Assembly: GCF_004564075.1 (NCBI RefSeq)
Contig: NZ_CP038256.1
Coordinates: 1,612,001-1,676,000 of the forward strand
DNA: 64,000 bases
Origin: Microbacterium sediminis
GTDB taxonomy: Bacteria > Actinomycetota > Actinomycetes > Actinomycetales > Microbacteriaceae
Reading direction: 5' to 3'
The translations under genes and the position numbers were made by a program. Positions 1 through 9,356 of the stretch are shown piece by piece; positions within the stretch are counted from its first letter, which is position 1; each line of letters begins with the position of its first letter. Below the pieces are notes generated by a model, which was not told where the DNA came from, ran no database searches, and saw only the letters and a list, made by a program, of their open reading frames with translations.

Positions 1-243
1 GTCCTCGACTCCCTCGAGGAAGACCACGGGGTGACCGTTCATCCACTTGAACTCGCGGACGGTCACGCTCTTGCCGTGCCACTTGGACGCCTCGGGCACC
101 TGCAGGGTGAACGACGCCCCCGGCGTGAACCGCCGGTCGGGATCGTCGGTGTACAGCTCGACCTTCAGGGCTCCCTTGAGCCCGTGCGCCTTCAGCAGGC
201 GTCCGACGCGGAGCTGCGTCCGGCCTGCGCGCGGAGTCGCCAC
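1..243 (-). CDS. rimM: Ribosome maturation factor RimM, N-terminal part (cut by window start)
   Basis: The first 81 residues of RimM, which binds S19 and helps mature the 16S rRNA head domain. The N-terminus reads VATPRAGRTQLRVGRLLKAH, followed by GLKGALKV and YTDDPDRRF. This is the usual start of the RimM barrel domain (glycine-rich RVG..KAHGLKG, then the TDDP/RF segment). The start is GTG at 243, one base after the khpA stop, so the two are probably translationally coupled. The PRC-barrel C-terminal half lies outside the window. The order rpsP-khpA-rimM is the standard actinobacterial one, which supports the call. Confidence 0.93.
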   Translation of the reverse strand, partial: MATPRAGRTQLRVGRLLKAHGLKGALKVELYTDDPDRRFTPGASFTLQVPEASKWHGKSVTVREFKWMNGHPVVFLEGVED

Positions 244-244
244 G

Positions 245-475
245 TCAGTCGTCCGCGACGTCGACGCGCACACGGCTGCCGTCCGCGAGGGCGGCCACGA
301 CGGTGCGCAGCGCCTTCGCGGTCCGGCCGCCGCGCCCGATCACGCGTCCGCGGTCCTCGGGCGCGACGTGCACTTCGAGCACGTCGCCCCGCGGGGACGA
401 GGAGGACACGATGCGCACGGCGTCAGGCTGATCGACGATCCCCTTGACGACGTGCTCGAGCGCGGCGGCCAGCAC
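245..475 (-). CDS. khpA: KH-domain RNA-binding protein KhpA
   Basis: A 76-residue single KH-domain protein. The KH signature GRVIGRGGRTAKALRTVV is near the middle (residues about 45-62), preceded by EHVVKGIVDQPDAVRI and ended by RVRVDVADD. KhpA-type proteins bind RNA, often as a heterodimer with KhpB/Jag, and influence small-RNA and cell-envelope regulation. I chose the GTG at 475 because it gives the usual family length and begins with the conserved LAAALEHVV helix. It sits 5 bases after the rpsP stop and 1 base before rimM, so the three form one operon. Confidence 0.93.
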   Translation of the reverse strand: MLAAALEHVVKGIVDQPDAVRIVSSSSPRGDVLEVHVAPEDRGRVIGRGGRTAKALRTVVAALADGSRVRVDVADD

Positions 476-480
476 GGCGA

Positions 481-894
481 TTACTCGGCGGTCTCGTCGG
501 CCGCAGCCTCGGCGGCCTCGTCGGCGGGCTCCTCGGCCTTCTTCTCGACCTTGGGCTTGACGACCGACTTCTTGCTGGCGTCGAGCTCGAACGCGGGCTT
601 CTCGCCCTTGACCTGGACGGTGTTCTTCGCGTCCTTCTCGCCCTTGAAGGTGCCCCAGTCGCCCGTGAGCTTGAGGATGGCGCGGACCTGCTCGGTCGGC
701 TGCGCGCCCACCGACAGCCAGTACTGCGCGCGCTCCGAGTCGACCTCGATGAACGAGGGCTCCTCGGTCGGGTGGTACTTGCCGATCTCCTCGATCACGC
801 GACCGTCGCGCTTGGTGCGCGAGTCGGCGACGACGATGCGGTAGTAGGGCGCACGGATCTTGCCCAGGCGCTTCAGACGGATCTTGACAGCCAC
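481..894 (-). CDS. rpsP: 30S ribosomal protein S16
   Basis: 137 residues. The core [20 protein letters not shown], then [20 protein letters not shown] and HPTEEPS, is textbook S16, an early-binding assembly protein of the 30S body. From about residue 85 the chain becomes a Lys/Ala/Glu-rich tail ([18 protein letters not shown]) with no role in the conserved fold; such acidic or alanine-rich tails are common on actinobacterial S16. It starts with GTG, with AGGAG four bases upstream. First gene of rpsP-khpA-rimM. In related genomes it follows ffh directly; here the two are about 16 kb apart. Confidence 0.97.
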   Translation of the reverse strand: MAVKIRLKRLGKIRAPYYRIVVADSRTKRDGRVIEEIGKYHPTEEPSFIEVDSERAQYWLSVGAQPTEQVRAILKLTGDWGTFKGEKDAKNTVQVKGEKPAFELDASKKSVVKPKVEKKAEEPADEAAEAAADETAE

Positions 895-1108
895 GATTCT
901 CCTGTGGTGTGTGAAAGTGAACGAACCATTCGCCGGTGCGTGGGGTCATGCACGCCGACGGAAGCTCAAAAGGGTGGATCGCCGCGCTGATTAGAGGGTC
1001 GAGCGCGCGCTCCAAACCTCTATTCTGCCAGATCCGGCGACGCGCGACGAATCCCGACACGACCGCCTCCCTGTGGGGATCCCGAGCGGACTTGCATATA
1101 TCGGCTCT

Positions 1109-1127
1109 TTAGGTGAGCCTTACCTAC
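1109..1127 (+). promoter_or_regulatory. DtxR/IdeR iron box 1
   Basis: TTAGGTGAGCCTTACCTAC is a near match to the actinobacterial iron-box consensus (TTAGGTTAGSCTAACCTAA), with the two AGGT/ACCT half-sites symmetrically placed. Inference: the Fe-bound repressor shuts off the downstream siderophore-import operon when iron is sufficient. Confidence 0.87.
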
Positions 1128-1139
1128 GGCCCCACCGAG

Positions 1140-1158
1140 TTAGGTGAGGCTCACCTGC
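1140..1158 (+). promoter_or_regulatory. DtxR/IdeR iron box 2
   Basis: TTAGGTGAGGCTCACCTGC is a second near-palindromic iron box, 31 bases downstream of the first start-to-start and 41 bases before the GTG start. Two boxes about three helical turns apart suggest that two repressor dimer pairs bind the same face. Confidence 0.87.
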
Positions 1159-1199
1159 AACCCGAACAGCATCCGCTTCCCTCGAAAGAGAGGCCCGCC

Positions 1200-2222
1200 G
1201 TGGTCCGCAAGCCCCTCCTCGTCCTCGCCTCCGGCCTGGGCGCCGTCGCTCTTCTCGCGTCCTGCGCGAGCGGTGACACCACCGCCGCCACCGAGCCCGC
1301 CGGCGGCGGCGAGACCATCACGGTCGAGCACGCCCTCGGCACCACCGAGATCCCGGCGGACGTGGAGCGCGTCGCGACGATCGGCTGGGGCAACCACGAC
1401 GTGGCGCTCGCTCTCGGCGTGGCCCCCGTGGGCGTGGACGACCAGACCTGGTCGATGGACGGCGGCGACGGACTGGGTCTGTACGACTGGTCGCTCGAGG
1501 CCTACGAGGAGCTGGGCGCCGAGGAGCCGGTCATCTTCGACACCGCCGACGGCACCGACTTCGAGGCGATCGCCGACTCCGAACCCGACCTCATCCTCGC
1601 CGGCTACTCCGGGCTCACCGAGGAGGAGTACGCGACCCTCAGCGAGATCGCGCCGGTCGTCGCCTATCCCGAGGTGCCCTGGTACACGCCGTGGCGCGAG
1701 ACCATCCGCATCGACTCGGAGGGCCTCGGCAAGGCCGACGAGGGCCTCGCGCTCATCGACGACCTCGACGCGCAGATCGCCGACGCCGTCGCGGATGAGC
1801 CCGCCATCAAGGGCAAGAAGGCCGCCTTCTTCTTCATCAACGCCGCCGACCTGTCGACCCTGTCGGTGTACGCCACGGGCGACTCGCGCACCGCGTTCCT
1901 CGGCGACCTCGGCTTCGACTTCCCGCAGGTCGCGGTCGACGCGGCGGCCGAGGGCTCGTTCTACGCCGACATCTCGGCCGAGAACATCGATCAGCTCGCC
2001 GATGTGGACGTCATCGTCTCGTACGGCGACGACAGCATGCTCGAGGCGCTGCAGGCCGACCCGCTGTGGAGCACGCTGCCCGCCGTGCAGAACGGCGCCG
2101 TCGTGACGGTCGGCCTCGGCGACGCGTTCAGCGGCGCGGTCACGCCCACGGCCCTGTCGATCCCGTGGATGCTCGACGACTACGTCGCGCTCCTCGGCGA
2201 CGCCGCGGCGAAGGCGGAGTAA
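1200..2222 (+). CDS. Iron-siderophore ABC transporter substrate-binding lipoprotein
   Basis: 340 residues, FepB/FecB class. The signal peptide VVRKPLLVLASGLGAVALLA ends in the lipobox LASC with Cys22 as the lipid anchor. The mature part has the typical two-lobe features: EHALGTTEIPADVERVATIG, then GVAPVGVDD, LILAGYSGLTEEEYATLSEI and a C-terminal lobe ending PWMLDDYVALLGD. It captures ferric siderophore outside the membrane and delivers it to the permease pair encoded next. The GTG at 1200 was chosen over an in-frame upstream GTG at 1113 because the latter lies inside an iron box, whereas 1200 follows AGAGAGG and gives a proper signal peptide. The siderophore type cannot be told. Confidence 0.92.
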   Translation: MVRKPLLVLASGLGAVALLASCASGDTTAATEPAGGGETITVEHALGTTEIPADVERVATIGWGNHDVALALGVAPVGVDDQTWSMDGGDGLGLYDWSLEAYEELGAEEPVIFDTADGTDFEAIADSEPDLILAGYSGLTEEEYATLSEIAPVVAYPEVPWYTPWRETIRIDSEGLGKADEGLALIDDLDAQIADAVADEPAIKGKKAAFFFINAADLSTLSVYATGDSRTAFLGDLGFDFPQVAVDAAAEGSFYADISAENIDQLADVDVIVSYGDDSMLEALQADPLWSTLPAVQNGAVVTVGLGDAFSGAVTPTALSIPWMLDDYVALLGDAAAKAE

Positions 2223-2230
2223 CAGCCCGC

Positions 2231-3295
2231 GTGGCCACCGACACCCTCGTCGTCCGCACCCGGCGCGACGCGCCCGGCCGCCAGGCCGGCACGTCGCGCC
2301 GGGTCGGGCTCGTCGTCATCGGGATCGTCGCCGTGCTCGCGGCGGCGGCGCTCTCGCTCGCGTTCGGCTCGCGGCTCGTCTCGCTCGGCGAGATCGCCGA
2401 CGGCCTGGGCGCGTTCGCGCGAGGCGAGGTCCCCGCCGATGTCGGCGCCATCGCGGTCCAGGAGCGGATCCCGCGCACGGTGCTCGCGATCGTCGCCGGC
2501 GCGGCGCTCGGCCTCTCGGGCGCCGTGATGCAGGCCATCACCCGCAACCCGATCGCCGATCCCGGCATCCTCGGCGTGAACACGGGCGCCGCCCTGTTCG
2601 TCGTGTGCGGCATCGCCTTCTTCGGCATCTCGTCGGTGTACGAGTACCTCGGCCTGGCCCTGCTGGGCAGCGCCCTCGCCGCGCTGTTCGTGTATCTCGT
2701 GGGGTCGGTCGGCCCGGGCGGCACCACCCCGATCAAGCTCGCGCTCGCGGGCGCGGCCACGACCGCCGCCCTGTCGTCGCTCGTCAGCGCCGTCCTGCTC
2801 CCCCGCGCCCAGGCCATGACCGAGTTCCGCTTCTGGCAGGTCGGCGGCGTCGGCGGGGCGCAGTGGGGCTCCATGGCGGTCGTCGTGCCGCTGCTGGCCG
2901 TCGCCGCCCTCGTGGCGTTCGCCCTCGCCTCCGGCATGAACGCCCTCGCGCTGGGCGACGACGTGGCCGTGGGGCTCGGCGTGCGCGTCGGACCCACCCG
3001 GGCGCTCGCGGCGATCGCCGGCGTCGTGCTCTGCGCCGCGGTGACCGCGGTGTGCGGCCCGATCGCCTTCGTCGGTCTCATGGTGCCGCACGTGATGCGC
3101 CTGCTCTCCGGCCCGGATCAGCGCTGGATCCTGCCCCTGTCGGCCCTCGGCGGCGCCGTGCTGCTCGTGCTCGCCGACACCGCCGGGCGCGTCATCGGCT
3201 CGCCGGGCGAGGTCGAGGCCGGCATCCTCACGGCGTTCCTCGGCGCGCCGGTGCTCGTGATCATCGCCCGCCGCACGCGGATGAGGGGGCTGTGA
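2231..3295 (+). CDS. FecCD-family iron-siderophore permease, first subunit
   Basis: 354 residues, with about nine hydrophobic helices from residue 24 on. FecCD hallmarks are QERIPRTVLAIVAGAALGLS, GAVMQAITRNPIADPGILGV (substrate gate and coupling region) and near the C-terminus AVCGPIAFVGLMVPHVMRLL, the loop contacting the ATPase. It starts with GTG 8 bases after the binding-protein stop. An N-terminal polar extension (residues 1-22) precedes the first helix. It pairs with the next gene as a heterodimeric channel. Confidence 0.93.
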   Translation: MATDTLVVRTRRDAPGRQAGTSRRVGLVVIGIVAVLAAAALSLAFGSRLVSLGEIADGLGAFARGEVPADVGAIAVQERIPRTVLAIVAGAALGLSGAVMQAITRNPIADPGILGVNTGAALFVVCGIAFFGISSVYEYLGLALLGSALAALFVYLVGSVGPGGTTPIKLALAGAATTAALSSLVSAVLLPRAQAMTEFRFWQVGGVGGAQWGSMAVVVPLLAVAALVAFALASGMNALALGDDVAVGLGVRVGPTRALAAIAGVVLCAAVTAVCGPIAFVGLMVPHVMRLLSGPDQRWILPLSALGGAVLLVLADTAGRVIGSPGEVEAGILTAFLGAPVLVIIARRTRMRGL

Positions 3296-4341
3296 TGACC
3301 GCCGCCGTGCTGACCGCGCCCCTCGACGCCATCCGCGTCGGCCGCCGCGCGCGCGTGCGCCGCCGCACGATCGGCATCTCGGTGCTCGCCGTGCTGCTCG
3401 TCGCGCTGCTGGCCGGCGAGATCCTGCTCGGCCGCACCATCTACCCGCTCTCCGAGGTGCTCGCCGTCATGGCCGGACAGGACGTGCCGGGCGCCTCGTT
3501 CACCGTGGGCCAGCTGCGCATTCCGCGGGCCGTGACGGGGGCGCTGGGCGGCATCGCGTTCGGCATCGCCGGATCGACCTTCCAGACGCTGCTGCGCAAC
3601 CCGCTCGCGAGCCCCGACGTCATCGGCATCACCTCCGGCGCCAGCGCCGCCGCGGTGTTCTCGCTCGTCGTGCTGCACCTGTCGGGCGGGCTGACCACCC
3701 TCATCGCCCTGGCGGTCGGCATCGCGACGGCCGTCGTGATCTACGCGGCCTCTCGCGGCGGCGACGCGACGGGCGGCCGCCTGATCCTCATCGGCATCGG
3801 CATCGGCGCCATGCTCGAGGCGGTCGTGTCGTACCTCATCCAGCGCGCGGCCGAGTGGGACGTCGCCGTCGCGATGCGCTGGCTCACCGGGAGCCTCAAC
3901 GGCTCGCGCATGGAGGACCTGCCTCCGCTCGTGGGAGCGGTGATCATCCTGGTGCCCGTGGTGCTGCTGCTCTCGCGCGACCTCGACGCCCTCGCACTGG
4001 GCGACGCCTCGGCGACGGCGCTGGGCGTGCGCGTGGATCGCACCCGCATCCTGCTCATCGTCTGCGCCGTGGCGCTGGCGTGCTTCGCCACGGCGACGAC
4101 GGGACCGATCGCCTTCGTCGCGTTCCTCGCCGGGCCGATCGCGGGGCGCATCGTCGGGGCGGGCTCGTCGCTCGTGGTGCCCTCGGCGCTCGTGGGCGCG
4201 TGCCTCGTGCTCGGGGCCGATCTGCTGGGCCAGTTCGCCTTCGACACCAAGTTCCCCGTCGGCGTGATCACGGGCATCCTCGGCGCGCCGTACCTCATCT
4301 ACCTGCTCATCCGCACGAGCCGCCGTGGAGGTTCCGCATGA
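3295..4341 (+). CDS. FecCD-family iron-siderophore permease, second subunit
   Basis: 348 residues, again with FecCD features: LRIPRAVTGALGGIAFGIAG, STFQTLLRNPLASPDVIGI, and TGPIAFVAFLAGPIAGRI near the C-terminus. Its ATG overlaps the stop of the first permease (TGATG), so translation is probably coupled and the subunits are made one to one. Like its partner it carries a short Arg-rich cytoplasmic N-terminus (VGRRARVRRRTIG) before the first membrane helix. Confidence 0.93.
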   Translation: MTAAVLTAPLDAIRVGRRARVRRRTIGISVLAVLLVALLAGEILLGRTIYPLSEVLAVMAGQDVPGASFTVGQLRIPRAVTGALGGIAFGIAGSTFQTLLRNPLASPDVIGITSGASAAAVFSLVVLHLSGGLTTLIALAVGIATAVVIYAASRGGDATGGRLILIGIGIGAMLEAVVSYLIQRAAEWDVAVAMRWLTGSLNGSRMEDLPPLVGAVIILVPVVLLLSRDLDALALGDASATALGVRVDRTRILLIVCAVALACFATATTGPIAFVAFLAGPIAGRIVGAGSSLVVPSALVGACLVLGADLLGQFAFDTKFPVGVITGILGAPYLIYLLIRTSRRGGSA

Positions 4342-5198
4342 CCGTGCAGCATTCCCTCGAGGCGCAGGGCCTCTCGTCCGGCTACGGATCGGTGACGGTC
4401 GTCGACGGCATCGACCTCGCGCTCCCGCCGGGTCGGATCAGCGTGATCGTCGGCGCGAACGCCTCGGGCAAGTCCACGCTGCTGAAGACCCTCGCGCGGC
4501 TGCTGCCCCCGAAAGCGGGGTCGGTCGTCCTCGACGGGCGGCGCATCGACGAGCTCCACACGAAGGACATCGCCCGCACGCTCGGTCTGCTGCCGCAGTC
4601 GCCGGTGGCGCCGGAGGGCATCGCCGTGGCCGACCTCGTGGGCCGCGGACGCCACCCGCACCAGAAGCTGTTCCGCTCGTGGACGGCCGACGACGAGCGC
4701 GCGGTCGCGCAGGCGCTCGTCGAGACCGGCGTGGCCGAGCTCGCCGATCGCGCGGTCGACGAGCTCTCCGGCGGTCAGCGCCAGCGCGTGTGGATCGCCA
4801 TGGCGCTCGCGCAGGAGACCGAGGTGCTGCTGCTCGACGAGCCGACCACCTTCCTCGATCTCGCGCACCAGATCGAGGTGCTCGACCTGCTCACCGACCT
4901 CAACCGCGAGCGCGGCACCACCGTCGCGATGGTGCTGCACGACATCAACCTCGCGGCCCGGTACGCCGACCACCTCTTCGCGATGCGCAACGGCCGCCTC
5001 GTGGCCTCGGGGGCTCCGGAGGACGTCGTCACCGCCGACCTCATCCGCGACGTGTTCGGCCTGGAGGCGCAGGTCATCGCCGACCCCGTGAGCGGCACGC
5101 CGCTCATCCTCCCGATCGGGCGGCACCACGCCCACCCCGCGGCGATCGACGCCCCCGCGTCCGCCGCGCCCGCGACCCCCACCGGAGCCCACGCATGA
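4338..5198 (+). CDS. Iron-siderophore ABC transporter ATPase
   Basis: 286 residues, FepC/FecE class. Walker A GANASGKST at 39-47, Q-loop LLPQSP near 84-89, signature LSGGQRQR at 143-150, Walker B LLLDEP at 164-169, and the H-loop VLHDIN near 200. The ATG overlaps the permease stop (ATGA). The last 25 or so residues are Ala/Pro-rich (DAPASAAPATPTGAHA) and outside the ATPase fold. It powers import by the two FecCD subunits. Confidence 0.95.
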   Translation: MTVQHSLEAQGLSSGYGSVTVVDGIDLALPPGRISVIVGANASGKSTLLKTLARLLPPKAGSVVLDGRRIDELHTKDIARTLGLLPQSPVAPEGIAVADLVGRGRHPHQKLFRSWTADDERAVAQALVETGVAELADRAVDELSGGQRQRVWIAMALAQETEVLLLDEPTTFLDLAHQIEVLDLLTDLNRERGTTVAMVLHDINLAARYADHLFAMRNGRLVASGAPEDVVTADLIRDVFGLEAQVIADPVSGTPLILPIGRHHAHPAAIDAPASAAPATPTGAHA

Positions 5199-6118
5199 GC
5201 ACCCCCACGATCACCGACACCCGCCCGTCGCGCTTCTTCCGCGGGCGCGTCACCCGCATCCAGGACCTGACGCCGAGCTTCCGCCGCTTCACCTTCACGA
5301 GCGACGACATGCACGAGTACGGCGACCCGGGCTACGACCAGCGGATCAAGGTCGTCTTCCCCACCGACGCGGCGCCGCTGGAGACCATGCCGACGGGCGA
5401 GGACTGGTACCTGCAGTGGCGCGAGCTGCCGGCCGGGCAGCGCCATCCGTTCCGCACCTACACCACCCGTGCGGTGCGCCCCGAGGCCCGCGAGGTCGAC
5501 ATCGACATGGTCGCGCACGGCGTGCAGGGACCGGCCTCCGCCTGGATCGAGCGGGCCGTCGTCGGCGACGAGGTGCTCATCTACTCCCCCACGATCCACC
5601 ACGAGGGCGTGAGCCTCGGCGTGGACTTCGTGCCGCCCGCCCGCACCGGCGACTACCTCCTCGTCGGAGACGAGACCGCCGCCCCGGCGATCGCCGTGAT
5701 CCTCGAGCAGCTGCCGCGCGAGGCGACGGGCATCGTTGTGCTCGAGGTGCCCGATGAGCGCGACTGCGCCTACCTGCCGCAGCACCCGGGCTTCCGCGTC
5801 TATGCCGCCGGCCGCGGGTCCGCGCCGCGCCACGATCACCTCATCCGCGTCGTCGAGGCCCACGCCGGCCTGCTGTGCCCCGACGGGCGCGGCGGCGAGG
5901 TCGAGGAGATCGACATCGACCGCGACATGCTCTGGGAGGTCCCGCGCACCGCGAAGGGCGGCGCCGCGCTGAAGTCGGCGCCGCTGTACGCGTGGATCGC
6001 CGGCGAGGCCGCCGCCGTCAAGCAGCTGCGCCGCCACCTCGTGCAGCAGGTGGGCGTGGATCGCCGGGCCGTGGCCTTCATGGGCTACTGGCGCCTCGGA
6101 CGCGCCGAGAACGAGTAG
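5195..6118 (+). CDS. Siderophore-interacting protein (FAD-dependent ferric-siderophore reductase)
   Basis: 307 residues, SIP/ViuB family. The N-terminal barrel contains the FAD-binding motif RTYTTRAV (about residues 87-94), followed by VDIDMVAHG and GPASAWIERA. The NAD(P)H lobe has LLVGDETAAPAIAVILEQL, and the family-typical C-terminus is YAWIAGEAAAVKQLRRHLV and FMGYWRLGRAENE. It reduces Fe(III)-siderophore in the cytoplasm to release the iron. Its start overlaps the ATPase stop (ATGA), making it the last gene of the five-gene iron operon. Its TAG abuts the glpK stop of the opposite strand with no base between. Confidence 0.93.
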   Translation: MSTPTITDTRPSRFFRGRVTRIQDLTPSFRRFTFTSDDMHEYGDPGYDQRIKVVFPTDAAPLETMPTGEDWYLQWRELPAGQRHPFRTYTTRAVRPEAREVDIDMVAHGVQGPASAWIERAVVGDEVLIYSPTIHHEGVSLGVDFVPPARTGDYLLVGDETAAPAIAVILEQLPREATGIVVLEVPDERDCAYLPQHPGFRVYAAGRGSAPRHDHLIRVVEAHAGLLCPDGRGGEVEEIDIDRDMLWEVPRTAKGGAALKSAPLYAWIAGEAAAVKQLRRHLVQQVGVDRRAVAFMGYWRLGRAENE

Positions 6119-7618
6119 TCAGACCCAGTCGAGGGTGCGCTCCACCGCGGCCTTCCACCGCGCCAGGCGCGCCTCGCGCTCCCGCTCGCCCATCGCGGGC
6201 TCCCAGCGCCGGTCCTCGGCCCACAGCGATTCGAGCTGCTCGAGCGAGTCCCAGAAGCCCACCGCGAGCCCCGCGGCGAATGCGGCGCCGAGGCACGTCG
6301 TCTCCGACACGGCCGGGCGCACCACGGGCACGCCGAGGATGTCGGCCTGGAACTGCATGAGCAGCTCGTTGTGGACCATGCCGCCGTCCACCCGCAGCTC
6401 CGCCAGCGGCACTCCGGCGTCGGCGTTCATGGCGTCGATCACCTCGCGCGACTGGAAGGCCACCGCCTCCAGCGCCGCCCGCGCGAGGTGCCCCTTGTGC
6501 GCGAAGCGCGTGAGCCCGGCGATCACCCCCCGCGCATCCGGCCGCCAGTGCGGGGCGAACAGGCCCGAGAACGCGGGCACGATGTGCACATCGCCGTTGT
6601 CGTCGACGGTGCGGGCGAGGGTCTCGACCTCCGGCGCGGTGCGGATGATCCCGAGGTTGTCGCGCAGCCACTGGATGAGCGATCCCGTCACCGCGATCGA
6701 TCCCTCGAGCGCGTACACCGCCGGCCGGTCGCCGAGCCGGTAGGCCACCGTCGTGATGAGGCCGTGCTCGGAGCGGACGATCTCCTCGCCCGTGTTGAAC
6801 AGCACGAAGTTGCCGGTCCCGTAGGAGTTCTTGGACGCCCCGCGCGCGAACGCCGCCTGCCCGAAGGTCGCGGCCTGCTGGTCGCCGAGGATCCCGGCGA
6901 TCGGCGTCTCGCGCAGCAGACTGTGCGGGTTGGCGACCCCGTACGTCTCCGACGACGAGCGGATGGCGGGCAGGATCGCGCGCGGGATGCGGAACACCGC
7001 GAGCATCTCGTCCGACCAGTCGAGGGTGCGCAGGTCCATGAGCAGCGTGCGGCTGGCGTTGGTGACGTCCGTGACGTGCACGCCGCCCGCGGCACCGCCG
7101 GAGAGGTTCCACACGATCCAGGTGTCGATCGTGCCGAACAGCAGCTCGCCCGCCTCGGCGCGGGCGCGCGCGCCGTCGACGTTGTCGAGGATCCAGGCCA
7201 GCTTGGAGGCCGAGAAGTAGGCGTTGAGGGGCAGCCCCGTGATGTCGGCGAAGCGGTCGTGCCCGCCGTCGGCGGCCAGCGCGTCGATCGCGTCCTGCGT
7301 GCGGGTGTCCTGCCACACGATCGCGTGGTGGATCGGCCGTCCCGTGGCCTTCTCCCACACCACGACCGTCTCGCGCTGGTTCGTGATGCCCACCGCGGCC
7401 ACGTCGTGCCGCGTGATGTCGGCCTTCGACAGGGCCTGGCCGATCACCTCGCGCACGTTGCGCCAGATCTCGAGCGCGTCGTGCTCGACCCAGCCCGGGG
7501 CGGGGAAGATCTGCTCGTGCTCCTTCTGACCGGTCGCGATCGCGCGGGCCTCCCGGTCGAACACGATCGCCCGCGTCGAGGTGGTGCCCTGATCGATCGC
7601 GACGACGTACTGCGACAC
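6119..7618 (-). CDS. glpK: Glycerol kinase
   Basis: 499 residues, FGGY family. It phosphorylates glycerol to sn-glycerol-3-phosphate with ATP. Markers: ATP-binding [16 protein letters not shown] at the N-terminus, [32 protein letters not shown], and the C-terminal FGGY signature region [20 protein letters not shown] with [14 protein letters not shown]. The start GTG at 7618 is preceded by GAAGGAG. It is divergent from glpD across only 49 bases, so the two enzymes for glycerol entry into central metabolism probably share control. Confidence 0.97.
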   Translation of the reverse strand: MSQYVVAIDQGTTSTRAIVFDREARAIATGQKEHEQIFPAPGWVEHDALEIWRNVREVIGQALSKADITRHDVAAVGITNQRETVVVWEKATGRPIHHAIVWQDTRTQDAIDALAADGGHDRFADITGLPLNAYFSASKLAWILDNVDGARARAEAGELLFGTIDTWIVWNLSGGAAGGVHVTDVTNASRTLLMDLRTLDWSDEMLAVFRIPRAILPAIRSSSETYGVANPHSLLRETPIAGILGDQQAATFGQAAFARGASKNSYGTGNFVLFNTGEEIVRSEHGLITTVAYRLGDRPAVYALEGSIAVTGSLIQWLRDNLGIIRTAPEVETLARTVDDNGDVHIVPAFSGLFAPHWRPDARGVIAGLTRFAHKGHLARAALEAVAFQSREVIDAMNADAGVPLAELRVDGGMVHNELLMQFQADILGVPVVRPAVSETTCLGAAFAAGLAVGFWDSLEQLESLWAEDRRWEPAMGEREREARLARWKAAVERTLDWV

Positions 7619-7644
7619 GGCGGCTCCTTCGTTTGCCTCGTCCT

Positions 7645-7660
7645 GCCTGTGCCTACAGGC
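7645..7660. promoter_or_regulatory. Palindrome between glpK and glpD, possible operator
   Basis: GCCTGTGCCTACAGGC has perfect 6-base arms around a 4-base spacer, inside the 49-base gap separating the divergent starts. Its position would let one dimeric regulator act on both genes. No regulator gene adjoins it. Confidence 0.45.
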
Positions 7661-7667
7661 TAGGGGT

Positions 7668-9353
7668 ATGAGTTCTCGCACGCCGTCCTCGCCCCTCCGT
7701 GCCGCGGTCGCCGAGGCCCGCGAGCGGGGACGTGCGCAGGTGCTCGTGATCGGCGGCGGCATCAACGGGATCGCGACGTTCCGCGACCTCGCGCTGCAGG
7801 GCGTCGACGTGCTGCTCGTCGAGCGCGGCGACTTCGCCTCGGGCGCCACGGCCGCCTCCAGCCACATGGTGCACGGCGGCATCCGCTATCTCGAGAACGG
7901 CGAGTTCCGGCTCGTGCACGAGTCGGTGCAGGAGCGCAACCGGCTGCTGCGCAACGCGCCCCACTTCGTCAAGCCGCTGCGCACGACGATCCCGATCTAC
8001 TCGACGTTCTCGGGCCTGCTGAACGCGCCGCTGAAGTTCCTCTTCGGCTTCTCGGGCAAGCCCCGCGAACGCGGCGCCCTCGTCATCAAGGTGGGGCTGA
8101 CGATCTACGACCTGTTCGCCAACGAGGGACGCGCCACTCCGTGGCACGACTTCCGCGGGCGTGCGCGCTCCCTGCGCGAGCTGCCGAAGCTCAACCCACG
8201 CATCCGCTACACCGCCACCTACTACGACGCCTCGATGCACGATCCGGAGCGCCTCGCGCTCGACGTGCTCGGCGACGGCATCGCCGCCGGCGGTCGCGCC
8301 CTCAACTACGTCGAGGCGGTGGGCGCCGACGGCGGCGCGGTGCGGCTGCGCGATCTGGTGTCGGGCGAGGAGTTCGCCGTCGCGGCCGACGTGATCGTCA
8401 ACGCCTCGGGCCCGTGGACCGACCTCACCAACGCGGCGCTCGGCACGCCCACGCGCTTCATGGGCGGCACCAAGGGCTCGCACATCGTGCTCGACAACCC
8501 AGAGCTCCTGCGCGCCACGGGCGGGCGCGAGATCTTCTTCGAGCACGAGGACGGCCGCATCGTGCTCATCTACCCGCTCAAGGGACGCGTCATGGTGGGC
8601 ACGACCGACATCCCCGCCGATCCGGCGGAGCCGGCGCGGTGCACCGACGAGGAGGTCGGCTACTTCCTCGACCTCATCGGCGACGTCTTCCCCGGCGTGC
8701 CCGTCTCGCGGGGTCAGATCGTCTACCGGTTCAGCGGCATCCGCCCGCTGCCGCGCAGCGAGGCCGCCCTCACCGGGCAGATCTCGCGCGACTACCGCGT
8801 GGAGGTGGGCGACCTCGCCGGTGTGCCGCTGCTGAGCCTGGTGGGCGGCAAGTGGACCACGTTCCGCGCCCTCGGCGAGACCCTGTCGTCTGCCGTGCTC
8901 GACCTCATCGGCGCCCCGCGCCGCGTGCGCACCGAGGAGCGGCAGATCGGCGGCGGCCGCGACTACCCCCGCACCCGCGGCGACGTCGCGGTGTGGCTGC
9001 GGGCCCACGTCGGCGGCGACACGCCCCGCTCGCGCCTGCTGTTCGAGCGCTACGGCACGCGGGCGGCCGAGGTGTGGCGGCATCTCGGCGCGGGCGAGGA
9101 CGCCGAGCTGCTCGGCGGCGAGCTGTCCACGCGCGAGCTGGACTGGATGGTCCGCGAGGAGCACGTGGTGCATCTGACCGACGTGGTGCTGCGCCGCACC
9201 GCCCTCGCCTTCACCGGGCGCGCCGACCGTGCCGCGCTCGAGGCGATCGCCGACGCCCTCGCGCCCGTGGTCGGCTGGGACGCCGCGCGACGCGACCGCG
9301 AGGTCGCCGACACGATCGCGGTGCTGCGCGACGCGCACGGCGTCGACGCCTGA
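7668..9353 (+). CDS. glpD: Aerobic glycerol-3-phosphate dehydrogenase
   Basis: 561 residues, FAD-dependent GlpD. It oxidises glycerol-3-phosphate to dihydroxyacetone phosphate at the inner face of the membrane and passes electrons to quinone. The FAD fingerprint is [19 protein letters not shown] (about residues 26-44), followed by [20 protein letters not shown]. Later come [24 protein letters not shown] and the GlpD C-terminal cap with [14 protein letters not shown]. The start ATG has almost no Shine-Dalgarno spacing, so the message may be leaderless. With the divergent glpK it completes glycerol catabolism. Confidence 0.96.
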   Translation: MSSRTPSSPLRAAVAEARERGRAQVLVIGGGINGIATFRDLALQGVDVLLVERGDFASGATAASSHMVHGGIRYLENGEFRLVHESVQERNRLLRNAPHFVKPLRTTIPIYSTFSGLLNAPLKFLFGFSGKPRERGALVIKVGLTIYDLFANEGRATPWHDFRGRARSLRELPKLNPRIRYTATYYDASMHDPERLALDVLGDGIAAGGRALNYVEAVGADGGAVRLRDLVSGEEFAVAADVIVNASGPWTDLTNAALGTPTRFMGGTKGSHIVLDNPELLRATGGREIFFEHEDGRIVLIYPLKGRVMVGTTDIPADPAEPARCTDEEVGYFLDLIGDVFPGVPVSRGQIVYRFSGIRPLPRSEAALTGQISRDYRVEVGDLAGVPLLSLVGGKWTTFRALGETLSSAVLDLIGAPRRVRTEERQIGGGRDYPRTRGDVAVWLRAHVGGDTPRSRLLFERYGTRAAEVWRHLGAGEDAELLGGELSTRELDWMVREEHVVHLTDVVLRRTALAFTGRADRAALEAIADALAPVVGWDAARRDREVADTIAVLRDAHGVDA

Positions 9354-9356
9354 GCG

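Larger units (their letters stand above)
895..1199. other. Intergenic region between rpsP and the siderophore operon
   Basis: 305 bases between divergent genes. The rpsP side carries a possible promoter read on the minus strand (TTGGAG at 1010-1015, 16-base spacer, TAATCA at 988-993), a weak match. The siderophore side carries two IdeR/DtxR boxes, listed separately, and an AT-rich patch (TATAT near 1096-1100) that could belong to its promoter. No small gene or RNA is evident. Confidence 0.6.

Noticed and set aside
1113..1199. An upstream GTG start at 1113 for the siderophore-binding lipoprotein
   Set aside because: It lies inside an iron box, gives a non-signal leader, and the GTG at 1200 has a ribosome site and a proper lipoprotein signal.
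2140..3091. Long open frames on the strand opposite the FecCD genes
   Set aside because: They are Arg/Ala/His-rich by-products of GC-rich codon bias with no domain, unlike the clear permease on the plus strand. The same holds for many long opposite frames across the window.
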